NCBI RefSeq assembly: GCF_002056795.1
Contig: NZ_CP020104.1
Location: 2,677,001-2,741,000 of the forward strand
Direction: 5' to 3'
DNA: 64,000 nucleotides
From: Spirosoma aerolatum
GTDB lineage: Bacteria; Bacteroidota; Bacteroidia; Cytophagales; Spirosomataceae
This document shows, in pieces, positions 26,049 through 34,844 of this stretch. Below the pieces are notes generated by a model. That model saw nothing but the letters and a program-made list of their open reading frames with translations, made no database searches and was not told the origin of the DNA. The stretch's first letter is position 1, and the number at the start of each line of letters is the position of its first letter. The position numbers were made by a program, and so were the translations under genes.

Positions 26049-27113
26049 TTACTTATGACTCTGCAAATAGTGCTGCTTCAATAAATCTTCGCCGAATTCG
26101 CTGCCTTTTTCGCGCAGAATAGCGTGAATATGGTTGCCATCGTTCTGAAAACCCACATTGTCATATTCGATTAGAAAATCAGGGCCGTTGATAATGTAGT
26201 AATGCGGTTTGTTAGCTTCCTGATTACCGATCCAGGCAAAGTAGACCTTGTCGATGCCCGATTTGAGAATTTTATTGAAAAGCTGATGGGCTTTCTGATG
26301 CTCGAAGTTATGGGTATATTCCTGAATGAGCAGTTTCAGTAAATCTTTCTGGTCATTGGTAAACTGGCTGGCAGCAATGCCATAATAACTGGTAATGCGC
26401 TGGTTACTCTGCGGGCTGGTAATAATATCGCCCGGTATTTTCTGTTGGAGAATCGCCACTTTCTTCTGCGTGTCGTTCAGCGCATTGATCAGCATAAAGC
26501 CGTAATCTTCTTCCTTACTGAGCACCCGCCATCCGGCATACTTCGCTGATTTGACTTCTGAGGGATCGGTGCCAATGAAATAGGGCGACATCGACACATG
26601 GCGACCGTCGCAGGTGAGATTCAGAGCTATATGATGGCCGCCAAAGTTTAATCCCCACGGTTCGCTGGCTTGCGGTTTACCCCATACAGAAATATAGTAG
26701 TTGCCATGCGACCATTTGAGGTCCTGCATCATTTTAAGCATTTTCTGGTCGATTTGGCCACTATCAAACGCCTGTTGGTAAAGCGTATTCAGAATATCGT
26801 CCAGTTGCATGATGCTGGTCGTTTTCAGATAGCCCTGCGAACTCAATATCGCTGATAGTACCCGGTGAAACGCCATGCGGCTTTTGTCGGATAGAGAGCC
26901 GTATTGAATACCTGGCCGGGGCACCAGACCTACGGGCAGGTTGGTCCATTTGAACCGAAGACTGTCGTTGAAGGCGTATTGAGTTTTGGCTAGTTCGTCG
27001 GTGCTGAGTGTAGCCAGAAACCGATTTGTAGCGTCAATGAGTATACTGCTGGATTGAGCGAAGCTGATCCTCCCCAGCAACAGCCAGCAGGTCAGGAGAA
27101 GTAAGCGTTTCAT
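26049..27113 (-). CDS. Secreted DUF3500 family protein
   Basis: A 354-residue protein with a signal peptide (MKRLLLLTCWLLLGRISFAQ). It matches the DUF3500 pattern: QYAFNDSLRFKWTNLPVG near residue 50, then SEPWGLNFGGHHIALN and DGRHVSMSPYFIGTDP in the middle, and a C-terminal DGNHIHAILREKGSEFGED. The recurrent His residues (GGHH, NHIH) suggest a metal site, but the family has no assigned function. The gene is convergent with the T6SS operon and next to the TssN-like gene. Confidence 0.82.
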   Translation of the reverse strand: MKRLLLLTCWLLLGRISFAQSSSILIDATNRFLATLSTDELAKTQYAFNDSLRFKWTNLPVGLVPRPGIQYGSLSDKSRMAFHRVLSAILSSQGYLKTTSIMQLDDILNTLYQQAFDSGQIDQKMLKMMQDLKWSHGNYYISVWGKPQASEPWGLNFGGHHIALNLTCDGRHVSMSPYFIGTDPSEVKSAKYAGWRVLSKEEDYGFMLINALNDTQKKVAILQQKIPGDIITSPQSNQRITSYYGIAASQFTNDQKDLLKLLIQEYTHNFEHQKAHQLFNKILKSGIDKVYFAWIGNQEANKPHYYIINGPDFLIEYDNVGFQNDGNHIHAILREKGSEFGEDLLKQHYLQSHK

Positions 27114-27264
27114 GAATGGTCAGTACGATTTAGGTTTGAAAACGTATTGCTCTTGTTCAGCTGCGATTGTATTAATGAATCATAATCATCATAAAAATCT
27201 ACCTTCTATCTGGGAGCCGTAACGCAAACGAGATACTCTTTTTAATCGGTAAAAGCTCTGTATA

Positions 27265-28026
27265 TCAGGCTGCTCGCAGGGCAATAATCGTGGCATTATC
27301 AACCAACTGGTTCTGCGAAAAATCGAGTGCCGGGTCGAAATAGACCGGACGTTGCCACCAGGCTGTTTTTTTCGTAAATACCCACCCATAAGGCCGACCA
27401 GATGCATCGGTATACTGAATAGGACTGTTGGGTGTGCGTTCGTTATAATCGTTGATAAACACCAGAAACAAATCGCCCAGCGACATGGCTACCGGGGCTT
27501 TGGCTTTAAAATTAGTGTAGTTCGTATCGGCTGGAGTTTTAAAGAACTCAAACTGAATCACTAAAATCTTCGACAGGTCAAGCAGATCCAGATCGGGCAT
27601 ATCGCCATTGATCGGATAGTACCATTTTTTGTAATCGGCAGGAGGTATCTGAATGAAATACTGATAGGCCTGAACGACTAAAAATGGAATAAGAAATGGT
27701 AACAGACTGGAAACGAATGGCCAACGGCTGCCCAGATAGCCCGTTTGCGCATAGAGTAGGAGGGCAAAACCGATACCTGCCAGCAGAATGAACAGGGTTG
27801 TCATGAACCCGAGTCCAAACGTCCTAACCAGATTGGGCGCAAAGCGGGGGCTTAACCACACATGCAGGATACCAATGCCCAGTGCAAGCGCCTGGACCAG
27901 AATGTAATATTGCTGAAAATTAGCACTCTCTAGCGTACCGGCATAACTAATTGCCCCCAGCAGCAGGCCAATCACTATGCCGTAAAGAATTCCTGGAAAT
28001 CGTTTTACGGAAGCTAAATTGGGCAT
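27265..28026 (-). CDS. tssN: TssN-like T6SSiii membrane protein
   Basis: A 253-residue protein. Residues 10-125 hold about four or five membrane helices (GILYGIVIGLLLGAISYAG, YILVQALALGIGILHVWL, TLFILLAGIGFALLLYA and two more hydrophobic stretches). The C-terminal 125 residues are a soluble domain with a P-x-x-Y-K-K-W-Y-Y-P start and PDLDLLDLSKILVIQFEFFK. This topology and the helix-to-KWYYP transition fit TssN, a membrane component unique to T6SSiii. It is coded on the strand opposite the main operon, 2 kb from vgrG. The assignment rests on architecture and neighbourhood. Confidence 0.7.
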   Translation of the reverse strand: MPNLASVKRFPGILYGIVIGLLLGAISYAGTLESANFQQYYILVQALALGIGILHVWLSPRFAPNLVRTFGLGFMTTLFILLAGIGFALLLYAQTGYLGSRWPFVSSLLPFLIPFLVVQAYQYFIQIPPADYKKWYYPINGDMPDLDLLDLSKILVIQFEFFKTPADTNYTNFKAKAPVAMSLGDLFLVFINDYNERTPNSPIQYTDASGRPYGWVFTKKTAWWQRPVYFDPALDFSQNQLVDNATIIALRAA

Positions 28027-28188
28027 TACAGGTAAATGGTATTAATCGTGGTAGAGCGGTTTTGGTTCGTACTTGCAATATGGTCGAAAATTTGAAAGAT
28101 CACACAAAAATTTCAGCAATGGGTCGTAAAACTGTAGGGTATTGTCGGAAATGGCGCATTTTTGTCACTTCTCAAATTCTGATAAACT

Positions 28189-29022
28189 ATGAATCGTCTG
28201 ATTATCGGACTGTTGCTTCTGCTGGCTAGTTGCGGCCCCTCCTCAAAAAAGACTGATAAACCTGAGGCTGAAACGCTCGAAGCGCCTTTCAAACTCCCCT
28301 ATGAACTCGGCAAACCTGTTGAAAATTACACGCTTCCTAAAGAACTAAAGGAAATATCGGGACTGACGTATTTTAAAGACGATAAATTGCTGTGTGTACA
28401 GGATGAAGAAGCGGTCGTATACGTGTTCGATACGAAGAAAGGTAAGATAGCCAGCGACTATGGTTTCGGTGGATACGGTGATTTTGAGGGCATCGAATAC
28501 GTGAACGATGAAGTGTATGTCCTTGAGAGCAACGGCAATCTGTTTCGCTTCAAACCAGAATCGACGCAAATAGGCCGGACAAAAACGGATTTGCCCGAAA
28601 AAACTGAAGTTGAAGGTCTTGGCTATGACCCTAAAACGAAACGCTTGCTGATTGCGGTTAAACAGGGAAAAGGATCTGCCGATAAAGCTGTCTATTCGTT
28701 CGACCTATTGAATAAAGCGGTATTTAGGGATATGAGCCTCAATGATGAACAGCTTAAAGCAGCTGGCATCGATCCTGAAACCTACAAACCATCCGGTATT
28801 GCCGTTCACCCTGTGACGGGCGACTGGTATATTCTTACGTCGGCTGGCAAACGATTGGTCATTACCAGCCGTCAGGCAAAAATCAAATACTCCGAGCCGC
28901 TTGATCCCAAATTGTTTCGTCAGCCCGAAGGCATCTGTTTTGCGCCCAATGGCGATCTGTATATTGCCAGCGAAGGCGATGGCAAGAAAGGCTATATCCT
29001 CAAATTTGCTTACAGTCGGTGA
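28189..29022 (+). CDS. Lipoprotein of the SdiA-regulated family
   Basis: A 277-residue lipoprotein with the lipobox LLASC at about residues 11-15. The rest looks like a beta-propeller of the SdiA-regulated family: LKEISGLTYFKDDKLLCVQDE, GDFEGIEYVNDEVYVLES, VEGLGYDPKTKRLL, PSGIAVHPVTGDWYIL and QPEGICFAPNGDLYIASEGDG are repeated blade motifs. Such proteins are cell-surface or periplasmic; their ligand is unknown. It is a single gene. Its last codons form part of an imperfect palindrome at 29011-29086. Confidence 0.82.
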   Translation: MNRLIIGLLLLLASCGPSSKKTDKPEAETLEAPFKLPYELGKPVENYTLPKELKEISGLTYFKDDKLLCVQDEEAVVYVFDTKKGKIASDYGFGGYGDFEGIEYVNDEVYVLESNGNLFRFKPESTQIGRTKTDLPEKTEVEGLGYDPKTKRLLIAVKQGKGSADKAVYSFDLLNKAVFRDMSLNDEQLKAAGIDPETYKPSGIAVHPVTGDWYILTSAGKRLVITSRQAKIKYSEPLDPKLFRQPEGICFAPNGDLYIASEGDGKKGYILKFAYSR

Positions 29023-29086
29023 TTCGGTTTTCGCTAGGCTGCCCATAACCCCTTCGCGTACTGAAAACCGTATACCGAAAACTGTA
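29011..29086. repeat. Imperfect palindrome after the 28189 gene
   Basis: Left part 29011-29033 (TACAG ... TTCGGTTTTCG) is roughly complementary to 29060-29086 (ACTGAAAACCG ... AAAACTGTA), with a gap of four bases. The left part includes the last codons and stop of the lipoprotein gene. Confidence 0.45.
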
Positions 29087-29141
29087 GATTATCAACGACA
29101 AACTATTCAATCTTTGTGCTGGTGAATACTGGATAAGGTGG

Positions 29142-29149
29142 TACTTTCG
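29142..29149 (+). promoter_or_regulatory. Possible -7 element of folD
   Basis: TACTTTCG at 29142-29149, 30 bp before the folD start, is close to TAnnTTTG. No TTG lies at the usual distance, so this is tentative. Confidence 0.3.
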
Positions 29150-29178
29150 CACCAGATTTTCAGATATTACTAATTCCT

Positions 29179-30057
29179 ATGCAACTGTTAGACGGTAAGC
29201 TCCTGTCTGCTCAAATAAAGAAGGAAATTGCGGCTGAGGTCGCGCAGATTCGCGAGCAGGGGGGCAAAATTCCTCATCTGGTAGCTATTTTGGTTGGCAA
29301 CAACGGCGCTTCAGAAACCTACGTAGCCTCGAAGATGAAAAACTGCGAGGAAGTTGGGATGCACTCAACGCTGATTCGGTTCGATCCTTCGGTTTCAGAA
29401 GCCGAATTGCTGGATAAAGTTCGCGAGGTGAATGAAAACCCGGATATGGATGGCCTGATCGTGCAACTCCCCCTTCCCGATCACATCAATCCCGACCGGG
29501 TTATGGAAACCATTAGTCCGGCCAAAGATGTAGATGGTTTTCACCCCATCAATATTGGGCGTATGGCGAAGGGCTTACCCGCTTATATTTCAGCGACTCC
29601 ACAGGGTGTTCTGGAGATGATCAAACGCTATAACATTGAAACGTCGGGCAAACATTGTGTTGTGGTTGGGCGAAGTCAGATTGTAGGGCTTCCCATGTCG
29701 ATTCTGATGCAACGAAACACCTACCCTGGCAACTGTACCGTTACGCTTACACATAGCCGTACTAAAAATCTGGCCGAAATCTGCCGCTCGGCCGACATTC
29801 TGGTAGCTGCCCTCGGTAAACCCGAGTTTGTGACGGCCGACATGGTTAAAGAAGGTGCTGTGGTGATCGATGTAGGCCTGGAGCGTGTGCCAGACGCTAG
29901 TAAGAAAAGCGGTTTTGCTCTGAAAGGCGACGTGAAATTTGACGAAGTCGCTCCGAAAACAAGCTTCATCACGCCCGTTCCGGGTGGAGTCGGTTTGATG
30001 ACGATATGTTCGCTGATGCAAAACACATTGAAAGCTGCGCGAGGAGAAATCTATTAA
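29179..30057 (+). CDS. folD: FolD: methylene-THF dehydrogenase / methenyl-THF cyclohydrolase
   Basis: A 292-residue bifunctional cytosolic folate enzyme of normal length. It has the catalytic Lys in [16 protein letters not shown], the signature [12 protein letters not shown], the PCTPxG-like segment [12 protein letters not shown], the cofactor loop [14 protein letters not shown] and the C-terminal [18 protein letters not shown]. It interconverts methylene-, methenyl- and formyl-tetrahydrofolate. It stands alone with a strong terminator at 30118. Confidence 0.95.
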   Translation: MQLLDGKLLSAQIKKEIAAEVAQIREQGGKIPHLVAILVGNNGASETYVASKMKNCEEVGMHSTLIRFDPSVSEAELLDKVREVNENPDMDGLIVQLPLPDHINPDRVMETISPAKDVDGFHPINIGRMAKGLPAYISATPQGVLEMIKRYNIETSGKHCVVVGRSQIVGLPMSILMQRNTYPGNCTVTLTHSRTKNLAEICRSADILVAALGKPEFVTADMVKEGAVVIDVGLERVPDASKKSGFALKGDVKFDEVAPKTSFITPVPGGVGLMTICSLMQNTLKAARGEIY

Positions 30058-30117
30058 GATAGATCAGACAGAATTCTATCTGCGTCTCTTAGAAGAAATT
30101 CATGCATTAAGCCAGTT

Positions 30118-30152
30118 AAACCCGACGGGATAGTATCCCGTCGGGTTTTTTT
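30118..30152 (+). terminator. Intrinsic terminator of folD
   Basis: A 13-bp perfect stem (AAACCCGACGGGA at 30118-30130 with TCCCGTCGGGTTT at 30136-30148) and a T run to 30152. Confidence 0.92.
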
Positions 30153-30946
30153 ACACTGCCAGAAGCCAATTGTTGATCCCCAGGCAACAATCCAAGAAAA
30201 GCTAGACATTACGTTAACTCGATCTTTCAGACTCGCTTTATCCGACTTAGCCTGATTAGTCCAAATAAGCGTAGAAAAGTGTTCTTTTGGTTAAGTTTTT
30301 GATTTTTAGCTAGTTGGCTTCTTAGGCTTTTGTAAAAATGCCCTTAGACAGGTGCTGGCATACTTTAGACGTGTCACCGTGGTTAGTGTCCTGCCCTGTA
30401 TAGCATTACATAGTTCATCGTTGAGTATCCTCCACGAAGTTGCTCCCCTTCTTTCCTGATAGGGTTTGCGCCTAAGCATGCGCACCCCATTGTTCATACT
30501 GCGCGTTCACCAGTATTGCCTCAGAATCCACTTTCTCAATTTTGGAAATAGATTTATTTAATTTTTAATTCTTCATATTTTAAACAGTGTATGGTATATA
30601 ATGCAAAAAATTGAATGAATTTTATTTAGAAATGCGTAAATAATTGAATGAAAAATGTGTAAAACACTTGATAATAAATTGAGATTTTTTTAGCGTAAAC
30701 TTTACAAATATTATACTATATATATTGAATTATAGTTTTGTAAAATGATAATTTATAATTATTGAAATCTATATTTTATATGTATTATTAATCGGCAATA
30801 TTTTTAATTTATAATTTTGTTGTATTTTAAAAATAACGCTTAATAAAAAACTAAATAACACTTGAAATAGTAGGGATTTTTTTACGGAAAAATTGATTTT
30901 ATTTGTATAGTTAATTAAAGAAAAAACCTTCGCACCCTCACTATTT
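30153..30946. other. Long gap, AT-rich in its second half
   Basis: About 790 bp without a supported gene. 30180-30500 has mixed composition; a 63-codon open frame on the minus strand (30306-30497) has no recognisable family. From about 30540 to 30940 the DNA is very AT-rich with poly-A and poly-T runs, unlike the surrounding genes. It may be an acquired segment or a long regulatory region for the orphan gene at 30947. Confidence 0.6.
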
Positions 30947-31297
30947 ATGAAAACAAATCAACAATTAAAATCAAGCTCAACGGCTAACTTATTAATCATG
31001 CAGGAACTTATCCATCAGGAGCTAATCCGTAGGCAGCAGCGTACACTAGCTATCGATGAACGTCTGAAAATCCGCGATTTACCACTTAGAGCGGTAACAA
31101 GGTCTACACTTCTTCTAGATATAAAAAGGCATATCGATACAGCCGTATCTGTTGAAAATATTACAATACAACATTTATTATATCAACTACCTCCAGACTA
31201 TTGGCACTCGTTCGGAAGGTCGTATCCGAAATATTATGTAGAGTTAAAAGATGCTTTGTTACAGAAAAAAATTGATTTGAGAGTTTTAGTTGAATAA
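30947..31297 (+). CDS. Small orphan protein in an AT-rich island
   Basis: A 116-residue protein that I do not recognise. It is mostly helical by composition: an N-terminal polar stretch, then LLIMQELIHQELIRRQQR and an RDLPLRAVTRSTLLLDIKRHI segment, and a C-terminal YWHSFGRSYPKYYVELKDALLQ. It has no signal peptide or membrane helix, so it is probably cytoplasmic. Its codon use is more AT-rich than its neighbours, which suggests acquisition or a special role. A 34-bp-arm palindrome begins at the stop codon. Confidence 0.55.
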   Translation: MKTNQQLKSSSTANLLIMQELIHQELIRRQQRTLAIDERLKIRDLPLRAVTRSTLLLDIKRHIDTAVSVENITIQHLLYQLPPDYWHSFGRSYPKYYVELKDALLQKKIDLRVLVE

Positions 31298-31364
31298 CAA
31301 ATACTTTTTAAAGCATAAAAAGCCGATCTTTCGGCTTTTTATGCTTTAAAAAGTATTTGTTATT
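31293..31364. repeat. Perfect palindrome, 34-bp arms
   Basis: Arms 31293-31326 and 31331-31364 are perfectly complementary over 34 bp with a 4-nt loop. The core (AAAAAGCCGA, TCTT, TCGGCTTTTT) is a bidirectional intrinsic terminator. The arms extend more than 15 bp further than a terminator needs, and the left arm contains the stop codon of the gene at 30947. Confidence 0.95.
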
Positions 31365-31810
31365 GTGAAGTCTAATTGCGTATTTTTCGAAAATAGTTTA
31401 CCTGGATAGTTGATAACTGTATGATAAATTGATTTTAATTGAAAAGTTAATGTTGTTCTGTAATTACTATAATTAAATATTGAACACCTTGTTAAAAATT
31501 TATTTTTTGTCATACTATGAATAGGTTTGGATAATAATGGTTTTATTTCAATGATTATCGGTGACGTCCTGCTATAAATTTTATCTTTCAGGCAATTGTG
31601 CTGATAAAAAAAGATGTAGTTCAGAATTACGGTTATATGTCGACGTGGTAATTTCTCCTTTTCTATAGCTTGTGATAGTGATTTTAATTACAAGTGCATT
31701 AACAAACTTTAACAGCCCTTCATGACCCGGCCCGGCCGCTTTTTGTGTAATTTTGGTCCGGTCTGGAAGACCCTGCTTACACAAAAAGTAATTCGTTAAT
31801 CTTCATTTGT
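31365..31810. other. AT-rich gap before the DUF2723 gene
   Basis: About 445 bp without a supported gene. It ends with a possible -7 element and an inverted repeat (next entry). Nothing else is recognisable. Confidence 0.5.
31740..31787 (+). promoter_or_regulatory. Inverted repeat around a possible promoter of the DUF2723 gene
   Basis: TTTTTGTGTAA (31740-31750) and TTACACAAAAA (31777-31787) are perfect complements. The left arm overlaps TAATTTTG (31748-31755), a -7-like element 55 bp before the start codon. A nested hairpin GGTCT/AGACC lies at 31760-31772. It could be an operator or a leader-RNA hairpin. Confidence 0.4.
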
Positions 31811-34768
31811 ATGCAATCATTTAAACGCCTGAACACCCTGACAGGCTGGTTCGTATTTGTTGTTGCCCTGATTACCTATGCAATGACAGTTGAGCGAACA
31901 GCTAGTTTCTGGGATTGTGGCGAATTCATTGCGTGTTCATTTAAGCTTCAGGTACCTCACCCACCTGGCGCTCCGTTTTTCCTGTTGTTAGGACGGTTGT
32001 TTTCAATGTTGTCGTTTGGCAACCTGACTAATGTGGCCTATTGGGTCAATATGGCGTCGGTACTGGCCAGTGCATTTACCATCGCTTTTCTGTTCTGGAC
32101 CATTACGATGCTGGCCCAGAAAATATTTGGGAAGGCTGAAAGTGAATACACCACAAGCGACACGCTGTTGGTTCTGGGTGCAGGTGCCATTGGGGCGCTG
32201 GCCTATACTTTTTCCGACACGTTCTGGTTCTCGGCGGTTGAAGCGGAGGTATACGGGATGTCGTCGTTTTTTACGGCCATTGTTGTATGGGCTGCGTTCA
32301 AATGGGAGCGTATCGACGATGAAGCAGCCGCTAATCGCTGGCTTATTCTTATCGCCTATCTGACGGGCTTATCGATCGGGGTCCACTTATTGAACCTGGT
32401 AACGTTGCCTGCTCTGGCGTTGATTTATTACTTCAAAAAACAACCGAAACCAACATTCTGGGGTGGCGTAATTGCGGCCGGTATTGGGTTGGTTATACTG
32501 GGGATTATAAATGCCGGTATTATTCCTGGCCTGCCCAGTATGGCGTTTGCCGTAGAGCGGCTATTTGTCAACTCGTTTGGCCTCCCCTTCAACTCAGGGG
32601 TTATTTTCTTTACCGTGATATTCCTAGGCACTATTACGTATGGAATCATCTGGTCAGTACGGCAGCGTCGCGCTGTCTTGAATACCTCTCTGTTGGCACT
32701 GGCGTTCGTACTGATTGGTTATGCATCGTACATGCAGGTGCTGGTGCGGGCCGATTTTAACCCACCTATCAACGAAAACAACCCCGATGATGCCCTGAAC
32801 TTCCTTTCGTACCTGAAACGGGAGCAGTACGGCAGTCGGTCGCTTCTGTATGGACCCGTCTTCACATCGCGTCCTATTGATCAGAAGCGTGGCGCACCGA
32901 TGTGGAAAAAAGAAGCAAATAAGTACGTTATTTTCGACTATCAGCCTGAATACGTATATGCTCCGGGCGACGAAATGCTGTTCCCACGGGTATATAGCAG
33001 TCAGCAGAACCACCCGGCTCTCTATCGCCAGATGCTGGGGTTGGCCGAAGGACAGAAGCCGACTATGGGCGACAACCTGAAGTTTCTGTTTAGCTATCAG
33101 TTGGGACACATGTGGTGGCGTTACCTGATGTGGAACTTTGCTGGGCGGGAGAGCGATGAAGAAGGGGCTGGTTATCTGCTACCCTGGTCGTCGGACAACG
33201 GTGCTCCTGATCTGTTGAAGACCAATAAAGCCCGCGATAATTTCTACATGTTACCGTTTGCTTTGGGTTTGTTTGGCATTGCGTTCCAATATTTCCGTCG
33301 GCGTCGTGATTTCCTGATTGTCGGCTTGCTGTTTCTGTTTACGGGTATTGCCCTACAGGTCTTCCTGAACTCGCCACCCACTGAGCCTCGCGAGCGCGAT
33401 TACATCTATGTAGGGTCGTTCTATTTCTTTGCGATCTGGCTCGGCCTGGGCGTAATGGCGATAGCTGAAGGTATACGCAATACACTGAAATCCGATATGG
33501 CCCGAAATGGTCTGGTTGTTGGCCTATGTTTGTTGGTGCCTGTTATGATGGGGGCTAAAAGCTGGGATAACCATAACCGTGATCACCGGTACCAGTCGGT
33601 CGATTTCGCTAAAAATCTGCTGAATTCATGTGCGCCCAATGCTATTCTGTTTACAGGTGGCGATAACGATACCTTCCCGCTCTGGTACGTTCAGGAGGTA
33701 GAAGGCTTCCGGCGTGATGTACGGGTGTGTAACCTGAGTTTATTGGGCACGGAATGGTATATCCAGCAAATGAAACGCAAAACGTATGAGTCAGATGCGT
33801 TACCGATTTCCCTGGAGTTCGATAACTTCAATAAGGGCAAAAACGACATTGTGCCCTTCTATGAAATGGCGGGTGTGAAAAATGGTATTGATCTGAAGCA
33901 ATATATCAGCCTGATCAAAACGAACAATCCTGCCATCCAGGTGCCGCTAACCAGTGGCGACATGACCAGCATTCTGCCGTCGTCGGTGTTATTCCTGCCC
34001 ATCGACAAAGCGGCTGTTGATCAGGCTAATTTCGTTCCAGCCAATCTCCGTCCGTTGATGAAAGATACCTTGCAGTGGACCATCGGTAAAAAGGATCTAT
34101 ACAAGCCAGATCTGATCATGCTCGATATGATTGCGACCAACAACTGGAAACGACCTATCTATTTCTCTAGCACGTTGGCCAGTGATAACTACCTGAGCCT
34201 GAAAAATTACATGCAATTGGAAGGCTATGCCTATCGACTGATGCCGGTAGCTATTCCGGGTGCAACGGATGGGTATGTGAACTCCGATATCATGTACACC
34301 AACATGCTGAAGAAAACCTTCTGGCGTGATTTTGATAATCCGAACACGTATTACGACGAAACGTATAAAGGACCGCCGGTTATCTCGGCCCGGATTGCCT
34401 TCTTCCGACTGGCTGATCAACTGATGCGCGAAGGCAAAAAAGACAAGGCTCGTGAAGTGCTCGACTATTCGCTACGGGTGATTCCGGATAAGAGTATCCC
34501 GTACGACCAGATTTCGTCAAACTATGTGCGATTCCTGTTTGAAGTAGGAGATACCAAGAAAGCCCTTGACATTGCCGAAACAATGGCTGTTCGTGCCGAC
34601 CAGAATCTGACTTACGATAAGAGTGGTAACGGAAACCGCTTTGGTAGTCCTGACTCCGATCTGTATATTCTGCAAACGATTGTCGAAGCCTGTAAGGATG
34701 CCAAACAAACGGCTGCGGCCAACAAATACGAAGCGATCTTCCAGAAGCATATCAACGCCTTCGGTTGA
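31811..34768 (+). CDS. DUF2723 membrane glycosyltransferase (PMT-like)
   Basis: A 985-residue protein. The first 560 residues contain about 12 membrane helices; the N-terminal SFWDCGEFIACSFKLQVPHPPGAP motif, with the conserved Asp and Glu, is the DUF2723 signature. The remaining 400 residues form a soluble domain (GGDNDTFPLWYVQEVEGFRRDV, NWKRPIYFSSTLA and a TPR-like C-terminus). The family belongs to the GT-C/PMT superfamily and is linked with protein O-glycosylation in Bacteroidota. The lipid-linked donor and target are not shown by the sequence. A strong terminator follows at 34811. Confidence 0.88.
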   Translation: MQSFKRLNTLTGWFVFVVALITYAMTVERTASFWDCGEFIACSFKLQVPHPPGAPFFLLLGRLFSMLSFGNLTNVAYWVNMASVLASAFTIAFLFWTITMLAQKIFGKAESEYTTSDTLLVLGAGAIGALAYTFSDTFWFSAVEAEVYGMSSFFTAIVVWAAFKWERIDDEAAANRWLILIAYLTGLSIGVHLLNLVTLPALALIYYFKKQPKPTFWGGVIAAGIGLVILGIINAGIIPGLPSMAFAVERLFVNSFGLPFNSGVIFFTVIFLGTITYGIIWSVRQRRAVLNTSLLALAFVLIGYASYMQVLVRADFNPPINENNPDDALNFLSYLKREQYGSRSLLYGPVFTSRPIDQKRGAPMWKKEANKYVIFDYQPEYVYAPGDEMLFPRVYSSQQNHPALYRQMLGLAEGQKPTMGDNLKFLFSYQLGHMWWRYLMWNFAGRESDEEGAGYLLPWSSDNGAPDLLKTNKARDNFYMLPFALGLFGIAFQYFRRRRDFLIVGLLFLFTGIALQVFLNSPPTEPRERDYIYVGSFYFFAIWLGLGVMAIAEGIRNTLKSDMARNGLVVGLCLLVPVMMGAKSWDNHNRDHRYQSVDFAKNLLNSCAPNAILFTGGDNDTFPLWYVQEVEGFRRDVRVCNLSLLGTEWYIQQMKRKTYESDALPISLEFDNFNKGKNDIVPFYEMAGVKNGIDLKQYISLIKTNNPAIQVPLTSGDMTSILPSSVLFLPIDKAAVDQANFVPANLRPLMKDTLQWTIGKKDLYKPDLIMLDMIATNNWKRPIYFSSTLASDNYLSLKNYMQLEGYAYRLMPVAIPGATDGYVNSDIMYTNMLKKTFWRDFDNPNTYYDETYKGPPVISARIAFFRLADQLMREGKKDKAREVLDYSLRVIPDKSIPYDQISSNYVRFLFEVGDTKKALDIAETMAVRADQNLTYDKSGNGNRFGSPDSDLYILQTIVEACKDAKQTAAANKYEAIFQKHINAFG

Positions 34769-34810
34769 TCCGGCTTCAGCCATAAACTTACTGAGTCTGG
34801 CTTATTATCA

Positions 34811-34844
34811 ACAGCCCGGAAGTGTCACACTTCCGGGCTGTTTT
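34811..34844 (+). terminator. Intrinsic terminator of the DUF2723 gene, overlapping the AlkZ-like gene
   Basis: A 15-bp perfect inverted repeat (34811-34825 with 34827-34841, core GCCCGGAAGTG) followed by TTTT. The right arm also encodes the last residues (NSPEV region) of the gene on the other strand, and the stop codon of that gene sits in the loop. Confidence 0.85.

Noticed and set aside
30306..30497. Open frame of 63 codons on the minus strand
   Set aside because: No recognisable family, no start context, and it lies beside a repeat- and AT-rich gap; chance open frame is more likely.
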